The notes under the pieces were generated by a model. It worked only from the letters and a program-made list of their open reading frames with translations, did no database searches and was not told the origin of the DNA. Shown one piece after another: positions 27,490 through 35,601 of a stretch of DNA of 35,601 bases (positions are counted from its first letter, which is position 1; each line of letters begins with the position of its first letter). This stretch comes from an uncultured Pelagibacteraceae bacterium (GTDB lineage Bacteria > Pseudomonadota > Alphaproteobacteria > Pelagibacterales > Pelagibacteraceae). Position numbers and translations under genes: made by a program. Where the stretch lies: assembly GCA_902515625.1 (NCBI GenBank), contig CABXVD010000009.1, forward strand, positions 1-35,601, written 5' to 3'.

Positions 27490-28524
27490 TTAATGCTCTT
27501 TTAGAACTATGATTGACTTGTTCACTTTATAAATTATGCAATTACCGAGTGTATGTTTTAGAGAAACTCTAGACTCAGCTTTTAATCTATCTAAAATGGT
27601 ATCAACTTTCTTTCCTCTAACAAAGTAATATTTGTTCCCAACAAATTTAATTATTTCTGTTAATGATCTAAAAGTTACTTCATGAGGTTGGTTAAGAAAT
27701 TCTTCATTTAAAATAATTTTGCTTTTATCTTTATAAATATATGAATTATCTCTTAAATTTTTTGCAACATAAAATTTTATAGTTTCATTAGAATCTTTTA
27801 AATTTTTAATTGTTAACAGAAATTTATTCTTATCAAGACCATCGTTCTGGAGTTGTTTTATTAACTTTCTTATCCTTGCTCTTTTAAATTTATTATCTTC
27901 ATTAGAGGGATCCTCAATATGAGACTTAAAAACATTAGTAGTAACATAATTTAAATGTTTTTTTTCAAAACTTATAAGTGGTCTAACTATATTTACTTTA
28001 TCTATAAGAGTTTTTTCACTAAAAGAAACTAAACCCTTAAGCCCACTTCCTCTTGAAATTCTTATAAAAAAATTTTCATATAAATCGTCTATATGATGAC
28101 CTGTTAAAATAGTTTTGATATTCAGTTTTTTAGCTTGATTAATCAATAGACTATATCTTTTATTTCTAGCTAAAGACTGGATATTGCTAATAGGTTTTTT
28201 TCCATACCACTTTAAAATATCTGACTTTATATTGTATTTTTTTAATAGTTTTTTTACTGATTTTGCTTCAGTGGATGAATTTTTTCTTAGTCTATGATCA
28301 ACTATATAATAATAAGCGTTACATGACTTTTTAATTGAATAAATTTTAGATAAGAAACATAAAGCCAAGCTATCTGGACCCCCTGAAACACCTATAATAA
28401 AATCTTGATTCAATTTAAGTATATTTTCAAATTTTCTATAAATTTGAAATATTCTTTTATCTCTTAATTTGTTAAGTAAATTTTTATGAGTCTTGTTTGA
28501 TACATTCAAATTTTTTGGACTCAT
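27490..28524 (-). CDS. tilS: tRNA(Ile)-lysidine synthetase
   Basis: 344 residues, shorter than the 432 of E. coli TilS, with a reduced C-terminal region. It converts C34 of the CAU-anticodon tRNA-Ile to lysidine so that AUA is read as isoleucine, which is essential in an AT-rich genome rich in AUA. The ATP-pyrophosphatase loop SGGPDS is at 47-52; the TGHHIDDLYENFFIRISRGS block and the RPLISFEKKHL block are diagnostic. The only ATG lies 41 bases inside the end of cpoB, in another frame, giving an unusually long overlap but no better start. Confidence 0.93.
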   Translation of the reverse strand: MSPKNLNVSNKTHKNLLNKLRDKRIFQIYRKFENILKLNQDFIIGVSGGPDSLALCFLSKIYSIKKSCNAYYYIVDHRLRKNSSTEAKSVKKLLKKYNIKSDILKWYGKKPISNIQSLARNKRYSLLINQAKKLNIKTILTGHHIDDLYENFFIRISRGSGLKGLVSFSEKTLIDKVNIVRPLISFEKKHLNYVTTNVFKSHIEDPSNEDNKFKRARIRKLIKQLQNDGLDKNKFLLTIKNLKDSNETIKFYVAKNLRDNSYIYKDKSKIILNEEFLNQPHEVTFRSLTEIIKFVGNKYYFVRGKKVDTILDRLKAESRVSLKHTLGNCIIYKVNKSIIVLKEH

Positions 28525-29491
28525 ATTTTGCTTTTTGTATTACTGATTGATTTGCATTAGGATATTGAAGCTCCACACCAGTGATCATTTTACATCCCTG
28601 ATCTTTTTCTCCAATTTGTACCATTGATACACCTAGTTTTAATAAATTTATTGGTGCCTTCTTGCCTTTTGGAAATTTTTGATATCCTTCTAAATAAGCT
28701 GATGCAGCATCTGTATATAATTGTCTTATTCTAAATGTTTCTGCATACCAATACTGAGCACTTCCTGCTAATTCATGATCTGTGTTAGAAAGAACAAATT
28801 CTCTAAAAGCTCTCTCTGCTGTACTGTAGTCTCCAACTTTTAAAAAACTAGTTGCAAATTCATATTGTTTTTCTGCCGAAACATCTTGGGGTAATATTTT
28901 ATCCTCTGATTGAAAATTTTCAGTTACAATTGTTGCTGTAGTTTCAACTGATTGAATTTTCTGAGAAGTATCTGAAGTTTCTGAATCTTTATATGATATT
29001 GAACCAAGATCTTGGGGTTTAGAACTTCCTGGAAGAATTTTATTTTTATCTATTTTAGGTTTTAAACTTAATTTAGATGAACTATCACTTAACATACCTG
29101 AGCTAAGTGACGACTCTATTTCCTCAAATCTTACTTGATTATCAGCTTGAATTTTTGACAATCGATTTGATAGTTTATCTAGTTTAAAATTTATTTCTTC
29201 AAATTTATTTGTTAATTCTTTGAACTGACCCTCGACTTCAGACAATTTTAATAAATGTCTTGTAAGTACATCTTCTGAATTTGAGTCTATTTCTAAGTCT
29301 GAGCTACCCATTGATGTATTTTTTACCTCTATTGATCCAGAGTAAACTGCTCTTTCAAGAGTTTTTAGGTCATTTTTAATAATTTCTAAAGTGTCATAGA
29401 TATTGTGACTATCTGCAAAAGAATTACTAGTTATGACAAAATTAAAAACAAAAATGATCTTTAATAGGATTAATTTAAATATTAGTTTCAT
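28484..29491 (-). CDS. cpoB: Cell-division coordinator CpoB (YbgF), periplasmic TPR protein
   Basis: 335 residues. In E. coli it links peptidoglycan synthase PBP1B to the Tol-Pal machine. A signal peptide ends at about Ala26 (FVITSNSFA/D). A coiled-coil (about 85-125, with heptad-like LSEVEGQFKELTNKFEEINFKLDKLSNRL) precedes a low-complexity serine-rich linker. Tetratricopeptide repeats start near QYEFATSFLKVGDYSTAERAFREF and run to the end. It lies after pal, but a strong terminator at 29523-29563 separates them, so it may be expressed with tilS and ftsH or by read-through. Confidence 0.92.
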   Translation of the reverse strand: MKLIFKLILLKIIFVFNFVITSNSFADSHNIYDTLEIIKNDLKTLERAVYSGSIEVKNTSMGSSDLEIDSNSEDVLTRHLLKLSEVEGQFKELTNKFEEINFKLDKLSNRLSKIQADNQVRFEEIESSLSSGMLSDSSSKLSLKPKIDKNKILPGSSKPQDLGSISYKDSETSDTSQKIQSVETTATIVTENFQSEDKILPQDVSAEKQYEFATSFLKVGDYSTAERAFREFVLSNTDHELAGSAQYWYAETFRIRQLYTDAASAYLEGYQKFPKGKKAPINLLKLGVSMVQIGEKDQGCKMITGVELQYPNANQSVIQKAKYESKKFECIKQDS

Positions 29492-29522
29492 TAAAAATTT
29501 ACTTTATGATTATAAAAATGGC

Positions 29523-29563
29523 AAAAAAAAGACCCCAAATCAACTAACATGATTGGGGTCTTT
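29523..29563 (-). terminator. Rho-independent terminator after pal
   Basis: On the minus strand an 11-base perfect stem, AAAGACCCCAA paired with TTGGGGTCTTT (arms at 29553-29563 and 29528-29538), closes a 14-base loop and runs into a tract of T residues (A-run 29523-29530 on the plus strand). It starts about 12 bases after the pal stop. It is the clearest intrinsic terminator in the window and marks the end of tolQRAB-pal. The arms are strikingly GC-rich for this DNA. Confidence 0.93.
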
Positions 29564-29575
29564 AAGTTAAAATTT

Positions 29576-30067
29576 TTAATTTGCTTTAACAGTAACTGAT
29601 CTTCTGTTTTTTGACCAAGACAATGGGTTTGAACCAGAGTCTACTGGTCTTTCTTTTCCATAACTTAATACTGTAACTCTATTAGAAGATATTCCATAAG
29701 TCATTAAATAATCTTTAGCTGCATTAGCTCTTCTTTCGCCAAGAGCTAAGTTATATTCTCTAGTTCCTCTTTCATCTGCATGACCTTCAAGCACTACGTT
29801 AATACCTGAATTTTTTCTTAACCATGCAGCCTGAGCTCTTAAAGTTTCTCTGGAAGCAGTAGTTAAAATTGACTCGTTTGTTGCAAAGAAAACTCTGTCA
29901 GGAACTCCTTCAGCTAAATATTCAACTGTATCTGTTCCTGTATAAACATCACCTTGCATTGAACCTTTTATATCAGTGGCAATTTCTTTTTTTGTTGCAC
30001 AGGCTGATAAAACTAAACATGCTGTTAATACTAGTAGTGTGTTCTTAAAAATTTTGCTTAATATCAT
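29576..30067 (-). CDS. pal: Peptidoglycan-associated lipoprotein Pal
   Basis: 163 residues from the ATG at 30067. An in-frame ATG at 30094 would add nine residues, but a strong Shine-Dalgarno AAGGAG lies 7 bases before 30067 and decides the start. It is an outer-membrane lipoprotein: hydrophobic segment, lipobox LSAC with lipidated Cys23, then an OmpA-like peptidoglycan-binding domain with FFATNES, EGHADERGTREYNLALGERRA (Asp98 and Arg112 are the ligand-binding positions) and VTVLSYGKERP. It works with TolB and TolQRA in envelope constriction. A 107-base gap separates it from tolB, and a terminator follows it. Confidence 0.97.
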   Translation of the reverse strand: MILSKIFKNTLLVLTACLVLSACATKKEIATDIKGSMQGDVYTGTDTVEYLAEGVPDRVFFATNESILTTASRETLRAQAAWLRKNSGINVVLEGHADERGTREYNLALGERRANAAKDYLMTYGISSNRVTVLSYGKERPVDSGSNPLSWSKNRRSVTVKAN

Positions 30068-30074
30068 TAAATTG

Positions 30075-30080
30075 CTCCTT
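30075..30080 (-). promoter_or_regulatory. Strong Shine-Dalgarno site of pal
   Basis: AAGGAG on the minus strand with a 7-base spacer to the ATG at 30067. It is one of the few canonical sites in the window, excludes the upstream ATG at 30094 as the main start, and fits high-level production of an abundant lipoprotein. Confidence 0.85.
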
Positions 30081-30113
30081 GCTGCTAATTTCAAAGTGTT
30101 ACTTTTTCACAAC

Positions 30114-30142
30114 TAATTAGAGGTTTCAAGTCTAAAAATCAA
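30114..30142 (-). promoter_or_regulatory. Candidate promoter for pal
   Basis: In the 107-base tolB-pal gap the minus strand shows TTGATT (30142-30137), a 17-base spacer and TAATTA (30119-30114), a plausible sigma-70 promoter about 47 bases before the pal start. The -10 box is a poor match to TATAAT. The long gap in an otherwise tightly packed operon supports separate pal expression. Confidence 0.3.
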
Positions 30143-30174
30143 GAAATTTTAATAATTCTATGGTTAAATTTATA

Positions 30175-31515
30175 TTAATTACTTAATAAAGATGACCATG
30201 ATGGGTCAGATGCATCAGTAGGCGTCTTAATTTGACGCTCATTGTAACCAGTTAAATCAATAGACCATAACTTTGCGGTAAACCCTTCACCTTTATCATT
30301 AGTCTTAGTTTCTCTATAAAAAATTAAAACTCTTCCATTTGGTGACCATGAAGGAGCTTCTTGATAATAGTTTTCTGTTAACAACCTTTCGCCTTTTCCA
30401 TCTGTTCTCATAACTCCTATGTAAAACTTACCCTTATGTAACTTGGTGAATGCAATTAAATCTCCCCTAGGTGACCAAACTGGAGTTCCATAAAGTCCAT
30501 TACCAAATGAAATTCTTTTAACATCATTTCCATCACTCTTCATTACATAAATTTGCTGATAACCACTTCTGTCGGAGTTAAATGTTATATATTTTCCATC
30601 AGGTGAGTATGATGGTGAGGTATCGATAGAAGGGTGATTTGTAATCCTGTCTACAATTCTATTTTCTAAATCCATAGTATAAATATCAGATTTACCATCT
30701 TTTGCTAAACTCATAATAATTTTTTTTCCATCTGGAGAAAACCTTGGTGCAAAAGTCATGCCAGGAAAATCTCCTACAACCTCCTGTGTTCCAGTCTCAA
30801 TATCTAATAAATAAACTCTTGGAAGATTTTTAAAGTAAGACAAATAAGTAACCATTTGACTTGTAGGATTAAATCTTGGGGTAAGCACTAATTCATTACC
30901 CAAAGTTAAAAATTTATTATTAAAGCCATCTTGATCCATGATTGCTAATTTTTTTATTCTTTCTGTTTTAAGACCTTCTTCAGCAACATAAATAATTCTA
31001 GTATCAAAATATCCTTTTTCTCCAGTTAATCTCTCATAAACTTTATCAGAAATGATGTGACCTACTCTTCGCCAATTGCTTGGAACTGTAGTGAATGCTA
31101 GAGCCATCATTTCTTTAGCTGCAAGTACATCCCATAATCTAAATTCAACTCTTAACTTGTCATCTACATAATTTACTTTACCTGTTATTAAAGCTTGTGC
31201 TTTAATTAAATTCCAATCTTCAAATCTTGGTTTAAGATTAGCAATATCAGGAGCTTGCAAAAAGGCTTCTTTGCTTAAAGGATTGAATAATCCCGATGTA
31301 CTCAAATTATTTTCTACAATACTTGAAATTTCTTCTCCAATATTTTTTTTCTTTAATACCTTTTCGAAACTTTGTCTTGATTTTTCATCAATGGATAAAG
31401 GTGAAACTGCTACTGGAAGAGGGTCTAAATTACCACGCGTAATATCAACCTCGATTAATGCGAATGAATTTATAGGAATTAGAATTAAAATTAAAGTAAT
31501 AATTTTTTTTATCAT
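30175..31515 (-). CDS. tolB: Tol-Pal system periplasmic protein TolB
   Basis: 446 residues, usual length. A signal peptide ends near Ala19 (IPINSFA). The N-terminal TolB domain is at about 20-150 ([14 protein letters not shown]), and a six-bladed propeller of WD40-like PD40 repeats follows, with repeated [41 protein letters not shown] and [10 protein letters not shown]. It shuttles between Pal and TolA in the periplasm. It lies 13 bases after tolA in the tolQRAB operon. Confidence 0.97.
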   Translation of the reverse strand: MIKKIITLILILIPINSFALIEVDITRGNLDPLPVAVSPLSIDEKSRQSFEKVLKKKNIGEEISSIVENNLSTSGLFNPLSKEAFLQAPDIANLKPRFEDWNLIKAQALITGKVNYVDDKLRVEFRLWDVLAAKEMMALAFTTVPSNWRRVGHIISDKVYERLTGEKGYFDTRIIYVAEEGLKTERIKKLAIMDQDGFNNKFLTLGNELVLTPRFNPTSQMVTYLSYFKNLPRVYLLDIETGTQEVVGDFPGMTFAPRFSPDGKKIIMSLAKDGKSDIYTMDLENRIVDRITNHPSIDTSPSYSPDGKYITFNSDRSGYQQIYVMKSDGNDVKRISFGNGLYGTPVWSPRGDLIAFTKLHKGKFYIGVMRTDGKGERLLTENYYQEAPSWSPNGRVLIFYRETKTNDKGEGFTAKLWSIDLTGYNERQIKTPTDASDPSWSSLLSN

Positions 31516-31528
31516 ATTAATATTTATA

Positions 31529-32389
31529 TTAGCCTTCTAACATCTCCCTTGCATCAAAATTTAACTGTAATTCTTTCCATCTTTCATAGCCAGTTGTTGG
31601 AACTCTTAATGGCTGACATAACTTCACAGCTCTTAAAGCACTTTCAGCTAAGACTTTATAAAATCCTTGTCCTGGTTCATTCATTCTTGCGTGATCTAAA
31701 ATTTCAGTTTTTGTTACAGATCCATCTGGTTTTAATTTTAATTTAATTCTTACTAATAAATTTTCTTTATAAGGAAGACCTAATGGAATACTCCAACATC
31801 CAAAAATTTGTGCTTTAAGAGCATCTTCTTCGCTTAATGTTAATCCTCTATTCTCAATATTTTTCTCTTGATCTTGAGTAATGTCTTTGTTTTTTTTAAT
31901 TACTTCAGCAGTTTCTTCCTTAGATTTGTCAATTAACGCAGCAATATTATTTGGATCAAATAAATCTTTTTTTTCAAACTCTGAAACTTGTTTTACCTCT
32001 TTATCAACTTTTTCCGGATTTTGCTTTTTTTCCTCCTTCGTTTTAATTTTTTTTACAGTTTTGTCTGGAAGAGGGATTGCCTCAGGAGCTTGATTTTCAA
32101 TTTTTTTATTGTTTTGATCTGGAGAAACTACAGTTTTAGTTTTTGTTTTCTTAACTTTTTTTGGTGGAGCTTGTTCAGACACAAGCTTTTCTTTTTCCTT
32201 AACTTTCTCTATAGTTTTTTTTGCTTTTGGGGCAAAAGGAACATTTGTTTTTTCAGCTATCTGAATTAATTCAACCGATACAATTGGGGGAATATCAAGA
32301 GGTTTCTTTGACAAAAAAGGAAGACTCATTGCTGTAATAATAATTAATAATGCATGAAAAACAGAAGAGATAATTATACTTCTATTCAA
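31529..32389 (-). CDS. tolA: Tol-Pal energy transducer TolA
   Basis: 286 residues. An N-terminal transmembrane helix (about 4-26, [17 protein letters not shown]) is followed by a proline/lysine/glutamate-rich stalk to about 190 that spans the periplasm. The C-terminal TonB/TolA-like domain (about 190-286) has a [24 protein letters not shown] start and ends [19 protein letters not shown]. It carries proton-motive-force energy from TolQR to TolB and Pal. The start codon is TTG at 32389, backed by AGAGG with an 8-base spacer inside the last two sense codons of tolR; no in-frame ATG precedes the helix. Confidence 0.94.
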   Translation of the reverse strand: MNRSIIISSVFHALLIIITAMSLPFLSKKPLDIPPIVSVELIQIAEKTNVPFAPKAKKTIEKVKEKEKLVSEQAPPKKVKKTKTKTVVSPDQNNKKIENQAPEAIPLPDKTVKKIKTKEEKKQNPEKVDKEVKQVSEFEKKDLFDPNNIAALIDKSKEETAEVIKKNKDITQDQEKNIENRGLTLSEEDALKAQIFGCWSIPLGLPYKENLLVRIKLKLKPDGSVTKTEILDHARMNEPGQGFYKVLAESALRAVKLCQPLRVPTTGYERWKELQLNFDAREMLEG

Positions 32390-32394
32390 TTTAT

Positions 32395-32811
32395 TTACCT
32401 CTGTTTATAAGGCTCTGATATTAAAGCTACCTTTGTAAAACCTGATCCAGAAAGAAGTCCCATTATTTCGAGCACTCTTCCATAGTTTATAGTTTTGTCA
32501 CCTCTGACATAAATTCTTGTATCAGTTCTATTTTTTGAAACTGCCAAGACTTTTGCAATTATATTATTATACTCAACTTTAGACTCTTGAATAAATATCT
32601 CCCCTTTTGCATTTATGGATAATGTTAATGGTTCTGTTTCCTCAGGAAGTGAATCTGCAGAGCTTTCTGGTAAATCTACTTGAACACCGACGGTTAACAG
32701 AGGTGCTGTTACCATAAAAATTATCAATAATACTAACATTACATCCACAAATGGCGTAACATTAATTTCACTCATAGGTTCTTTTGAAGAGCGATTTAAT
32801 TTAAATGCCAT
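32395..32811 (-). CDS. tolR: Tol-Pal proton channel subunit TolR (ExbD family)
   Basis: 138 residues, usual length. A single transmembrane helix (about 20-42) begins with INVTPFVDVMLVLLIIFMV; Asp23 is the conserved proton-carrying residue. The periplasmic part ends with VYVRGDKTINYG-like IYVRGDKTINYGRVLEIMGLL, typical of ExbD/TolR. It forms the inner-membrane motor with TolQ. There is no gap after the tolQ stop, and tolA starts 5 bases after its own stop. Confidence 0.97.
   Translation of the reverse strand: MAFKLNRSSKEPMSEINVTPFVDVMLVLLIIFMVTAPLLTVGVQVDLPESSADSLPEETEPLTLSINAKGEIFIQESKVEYNNIIAKVLAVSKNRTDTRIYVRGDKTINYGRVLEIMGLLSGSGFTKVALISEPYKQR
32398..32402 (-). promoter_or_regulatory. Shine-Dalgarno site supporting the TTG start of tolA
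   Basis: AGAGG within the last codons of tolR (CAG AGG, then TAA) lies 8 bases before the TTG at 32389. It supports the non-ATG start and suggests translational coupling of tolA to tolR. Confidence 0.6.
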
Positions 32812-33486
32812 TTAAATTATAGTTAGAAACCTTTTTGAAAAATTTTCTAATTTTTCAGAATATTTTTTGGAGTCGTTATTAAATTTATTATAAGCAACAA
32901 CTGCAGGAATTGCTGCTAGTAAACCTAATGCAGTTGCAAATAATGCTTCTGCAATTCCTGGTGCTACTATAGCAAGACTGGTATTTCTTGAAATTGCTAT
33001 TGATTGAAAAGAATTCATAATTCCCCAAACAGTTCCGAATAAACCTATAAAAGGTGCAGTAGAGCCAACTGTAGCTAAAAAAATAAACCCTTTATCAATT
33101 TTTGCCATTTGTTTCTCAATCCCACTTTCTAAAAGAGCACTAGTCCTCTCACTTAAATTAGTTTTTGTTTTTTTTTTTAATAACCCTTCCATCGCATTTT
33201 GAAAAACTAATGCCATAGGATCTTCAAGTTTGGATGGTAAACTGTTATATAAATTTTCAGCAGACTTGGAATTCCAAAATTTTTCCTCAAATTCTTCAGA
33301 AGATTTATTTATTTTTTTAAATAACCTAAATTTATCTATAATTACTGCCCAAGAATATACTGAGCAAAGTATCAAAATAATCATTACTGATTTTACAATT
33401 ATGTCAGCTCTAAAAAATAAGCTAAATAGAGAAAAATCTGTGTTGGTACCTAATTCTACAGCTTTTGCTGCTATGTCCGCTTCCAT
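32812..33486 (-). CDS. tolQ: Tol-Pal proton channel subunit TolQ (ExbB family)
   Basis: 224 residues, usual length. Three transmembrane helices are visible: about 27-50 (ADIIVKSVMIILILCSVYSWAVII), 135-155 (GFIFLATVGSTAPFIGLFGTVWG) and 170-195 (SLAIVAPGIAEALFATALGLLAAIPAVVAY). The last two contain the ExbB/TolQ signature and its conserved polar channel residues. It is first in tolQRAB-pal. Upstream lies ruvC after 53 bases; ybgC, which is often before tolQ in proteobacteria, is absent. Confidence 0.97.
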   Translation of the reverse strand: MEADIAAKAVELGTNTDFSLFSLFFRADIIVKSVMIILILCSVYSWAVIIDKFRLFKKINKSSEEFEEKFWNSKSAENLYNSLPSKLEDPMALVFQNAMEGLLKKKTKTNLSERTSALLESGIEKQMAKIDKGFIFLATVGSTAPFIGLFGTVWGIMNSFQSIAISRNTSLAIVAPGIAEALFATALGLLAAIPAVVAYNKFNNDSKKYSEKLENFSKRFLTII

Positions 33487-33539
33487 AGTTACTCTTCACA
33501 CTTAAATGTGTCATGAATTTGACTTGAATTATGCTGTTA

Positions 33540-34031
33540 TTACTCATCTTTATATGTTTCAAAGAAATAACTAGCTATTAGAATGGCATCTGCCTTATTA
33601 GAATCCTTTTTTCTTGATAAATTTGATGAATAATACGGAAAAATTTCAATTGCCCTAGTTCTACTTGCGTCTTTTTCAGAATTAATTAAATTAAAATATT
33701 TCTTCCACTTTGCAGGTCGAACAAAGTAGACTGAAAGCTGCATAGCACTACAAATTCCTTTAAGTATTCCAAAAGATTGACCAAAATTGAACATACTAGT
33801 AACTCCTTGACCTGGCATTGCTGTAACATGCTCTATAACCACTTTTATTTTTTTTTTATCCATATTTTTTATTTTATCTGAAATTTCATTAAATATCTGA
33901 GATCCATTTACTTGCTTTTTATTCTTTTTACCCTCAATCATGGTAGGCATCTCTACCACATCTTTTATTACTCCATCTTGAAAGAAACAAATTGACCCTG
34001 ATATTCCTGGATCAATTCCTATTATTAGCAT
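33540..34031 (-). CDS. ruvC: RuvC-like Holliday junction resolvase, atypical (phage-type) branch
   Basis: 163 residues from the ATG at 34031, which overlaps the yebC TGA by one base; a TTG one codon earlier is not needed. It is a RNase H-fold endonuclease. GIDPG places Asp7 as in E. coli RuvC, and Glu67 is in VVIEHV. The C-terminal acidic pair is Asp143 and Asp148 (KKDSNKADAILIASY), a different spacing from the DxxD of E. coli RuvC; the position three before Asp148 is Asn. The block AMPGQGVTSMFNFGQSFGIL and PAKWKKYFNL resembles RuvC-like proteins of phages and plastids. It sits exactly where alphaproteobacterial ruvC normally lies, but ruvA and ruvB are missing beside it. Confidence 0.82.
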   Translation of the reverse strand: MLIIGIDPGISGSICFFQDGVIKDVVEMPTMIEGKKNKKQVNGSQIFNEISDKIKNMDKKKIKVVIEHVTAMPGQGVTSMFNFGQSFGILKGICSAMQLSVYFVRPAKWKKYFNLINSEKDASRTRAIEIFPYYSSNLSRKKDSNKADAILIASYFFETYKDE

Positions 34032-34756
34032 CAATTAACCTCTAAATTTACATTTGAAAAAACATTTTGTACATCTTCATCATCTTCTAAAGTGTCTAGA
34101 AATTCAGTCACCTCATCTTTTTTTTCATTATGAATGTCTACACTATTTAGAGGTATCCATTCGATCTCTGTTGAAATAAAATTAGCTATTGTTTTTTCTA
34201 AATTTTTTTTAACATTATAAATTTCACTAACAGGACAATGAATTTCATGAAAATCGCTATGAGATATATACTCGTCAGCTCCAGCATCAATTGCTAATTC
34301 CAAAATATTATCCTCGGAAATTTCTTTTTTATCAATCTTAATTATTCCCAATTGTTTAAAATTATGAGAGGCAGATCCCTGGGTTCCTAAACTCCCACCA
34401 TTTTTTTGAAAAATTGTTCTTATATTAGAGGCTGTTCTATTTTTATTATCTGTTAACGTCTCTACAATAACAGCAATTTTATCAGGCCCAAATCCCTCAT
34501 ATCTTAAATTCTCAAAATTGGATCCAGTTGCTGCAGAAGATTTATCAATTGCTCTATCAATATTGTCTTTAGGCATATTGGCAGATCTTGCTGCTTGAAT
34601 AGCGGATCTCAATCTAGGATTCATTGCAGGATCTTTATCACCAAGTTTTGCAGCAACTGTAATTTCTTTGGATAATTTTGAAAAAATTTTTGAACGCTGT
34701 TTATCTGCTTTTCCTTTTTTATGCTTTATTCCAGCCCAGTGAGAGTGTCCTGCCAT
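34031..34756 (-). CDS. yebC: YebC/PmpR (TACO1) family protein
   Basis: 241 residues, usual length. The family acts in transcriptional control and, by more recent work, in translation (TACO1 in mitochondria). The start MAGHSHWAGIKHKKGKADKQR is diagnostic; RSANMPKDNIDRAID, YEGFGPDKIAVIVETLTDNKNRT and GSLGTQGSASHNF are further signatures. An acidic tail ends the protein. It is followed by ruvC with a one-base overlap and preceded by the ymdB-family gene by 10 bases; yebC-ruvC is a common bacterial pair. Confidence 0.96.
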   Translation of the reverse strand: MAGHSHWAGIKHKKGKADKQRSKIFSKLSKEITVAAKLGDKDPAMNPRLRSAIQAARSANMPKDNIDRAIDKSSAATGSNFENLRYEGFGPDKIAVIVETLTDNKNRTASNIRTIFQKNGGSLGTQGSASHNFKQLGIIKIDKKEISEDNILELAIDAGADEYISHSDFHEIHCPVSEIYNVKKNLEKTIANFISTEIEWIPLNSVDIHNEKKDEVTEFLDTLEDDEDVQNVFSNVNLEVN

Positions 34757-34766
34757 AATTTTTTAT

Positions 34767-35567
34767 TTAATTTTTGAAAAAATTTCCATAAATATAGCTC
34801 TGAATATTGTTTGCTAAGCCAGTTTCTATATTACATTCAACCATAACACCACTCAAAGTAGCCTCGCCAATAGCTGGAAAATGTTTAGTAGAGTGTTTTT
34901 TTAAAAATCTATTTAATGAATTTTCTTTATTCATGCCAATAACTGAATCATAGTCGCCACACATACCAGCATCTGTTTGATATCCTGTACCGTTATTTAA
35001 AATTCTTGCATCATTTGTTGGAATATGGGTGTGAGTTCCTACTACAAGAGTAGCTTTGCCATCAAAAAAATGACCTATAGCATTTTTTTCACTTGTAATC
35101 TCTCCATGAAAATCAACAATAAGTATGTCATAATCTTCTTTTAATTTATTCTCATTTAAGAATTTCTTTGAAGCTTGAAAAACATCATCACACTTTTTCA
35201 TAAATACATTTCCCATTAAATTCAAAACACCAATTTTAATATTGTCACTTGTTTTATAAATATTAAATCCTTTTCCCGGTGCGGGTTCAAAAAGATTTTT
35301 AGGACGTAATAATCTTTCTTCTTTCTCAATAAACTCCATAATTTCTTTTTGGTCCCATACATGGTTTCCTGTTGTGATAACATTTACTCCACAATTAAAA
35401 AAATCTTTACATATTTCCTTCGTTAATCCCACCCCTTGAGAAGCAGCATTTTCACCATTGACAATTACAAAATCGATATTTTTTGATTTAATTTCACTTA
35501 AGAGATTGTTAGTCAACTTTGAACAACCAGCGATACCTACTACATCACCCAAAAATAATATTTTCAT
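34767..35567 (-). CDS. YmdB-family metallophosphoesterase
   Basis: 266 residues. It matches the TIGR00282/YmdB family, whose Bacillus subtilis member hydrolyses 2',3'- and 3',5'-cyclic nucleotides. Metal ligands are visible in LFLGDVVG (Asp8), NGENAASQGVGLT, TTGNHVWD, VDFHGEITSEK and VVGTHTHIPT, in the order of the family; TDAGMCGDYDSVIG is the family-specific loop. It is upstream of yebC by 10 bases. Its ATG at 35567 has only a weak purine-rich stretch before it. The 34 bases to the window edge hold no visible gene. Confidence 0.93.
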   Translation of the reverse strand: MKILFLGDVVGIAGCSKLTNNLLSEIKSKNIDFVIVNGENAASQGVGLTKEICKDFFNCGVNVITTGNHVWDQKEIMEFIEKEERLLRPKNLFEPAPGKGFNIYKTSDNIKIGVLNLMGNVFMKKCDDVFQASKKFLNENKLKEDYDILIVDFHGEITSEKNAIGHFFDGKATLVVGTHTHIPTNDARILNNGTGYQTDAGMCGDYDSVIGMNKENSLNRFLKKHSTKHFPAIGEATLSGVMVECNIETGLANNIQSYIYGNFFKN

Positions 35568-35601
35568 TAAATAATTTCTTTCTCAGTTATAATTATATCT
35601 A

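Noticed and set aside
31988..32269. 93-codon plus-strand open frame opposite tolA
   Set aside because: Its Phe-rich hydrophobic translation is simply the antisense of the Lys/Glu-rich TolA stalk.

Overview
The window looks like a piece of a streamlined, very AT-rich alphaproteobacterial genome, most likely SAR11 (Pelagibacterales). The signs are strong A/T bias with many A and T homopolymers, lysine/asparagine/isoleucine-rich proteins, gaps mostly under 100 bases, many 1 to 4 base gene overlaps, few clear Shine-Dalgarno sites, and alphaproteobacterial gene order (yebC-ruvC-tolQRAB-pal-cpoB-tilS-ftsH-folP-glmM; xseB-ispA-dxs). The assignment is inferred from these features; no database was searched.

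Bases 1-4259 are the accessory part. The first 439 bases hold no convincing gene but carry several short repeats and a gene-like fragment (84-245). Three minus-strand genes follow: a GNAT acetyltransferase without an ATG start, a metallo-beta-lactamase-fold protein, and a membrane-anchored copper radical oxidase of the galactose oxidase/GlxA type that keeps all five cofactor residues. The last two genes are 3 bases apart and are the most unusual content of the window.

Bases 4260-10664 are a minus-strand block: sppA, glyQ, glyS (both subunits of glycyl-tRNA synthetase) and ppdK (pyruvate phosphate dikinase). Next come polyprenyl diphosphate synthase (plus), pdxH (minus), aroC (plus) and the xseB-ispA-dxs operon (minus), so both early and late isoprenoid steps lie within about 6 kb. 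A plus-strand group follows: tsaC/sua5 (tRNA t6A synthesis) and a two-gene ABC-2 transporter. It meets a tRNA-Arg(UCG) on the minus strand, after which rluD and rpoH run on the plus strand.

Bases 21036-35567 are entirely minus strand, in three blocks. In transcription order, ymdB-yebC-ruvC sit upstream of tolQ-tolR-tolA-tolB-pal, the envelope constriction and outer-membrane stability system, which ends at a strong intrinsic terminator. Then come cpoB-tilS-ftsH-folP-glmM-thiD-purA, covering envelope coordination, tRNA-Ile lysidinylation, membrane proteolysis, folate, amino-sugar, thiamine-pyrimidine and adenylate synthesis. The RuvC protein resembles the phage-type RuvC branch, and ruvA, ruvB and ybgC are absent from their usual place beside tolQ.

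Most of the window is ordinary core genome. The points most worth a second look are the oxidase/MBL pair, the atypical RuvC and the repeat-rich left edge.
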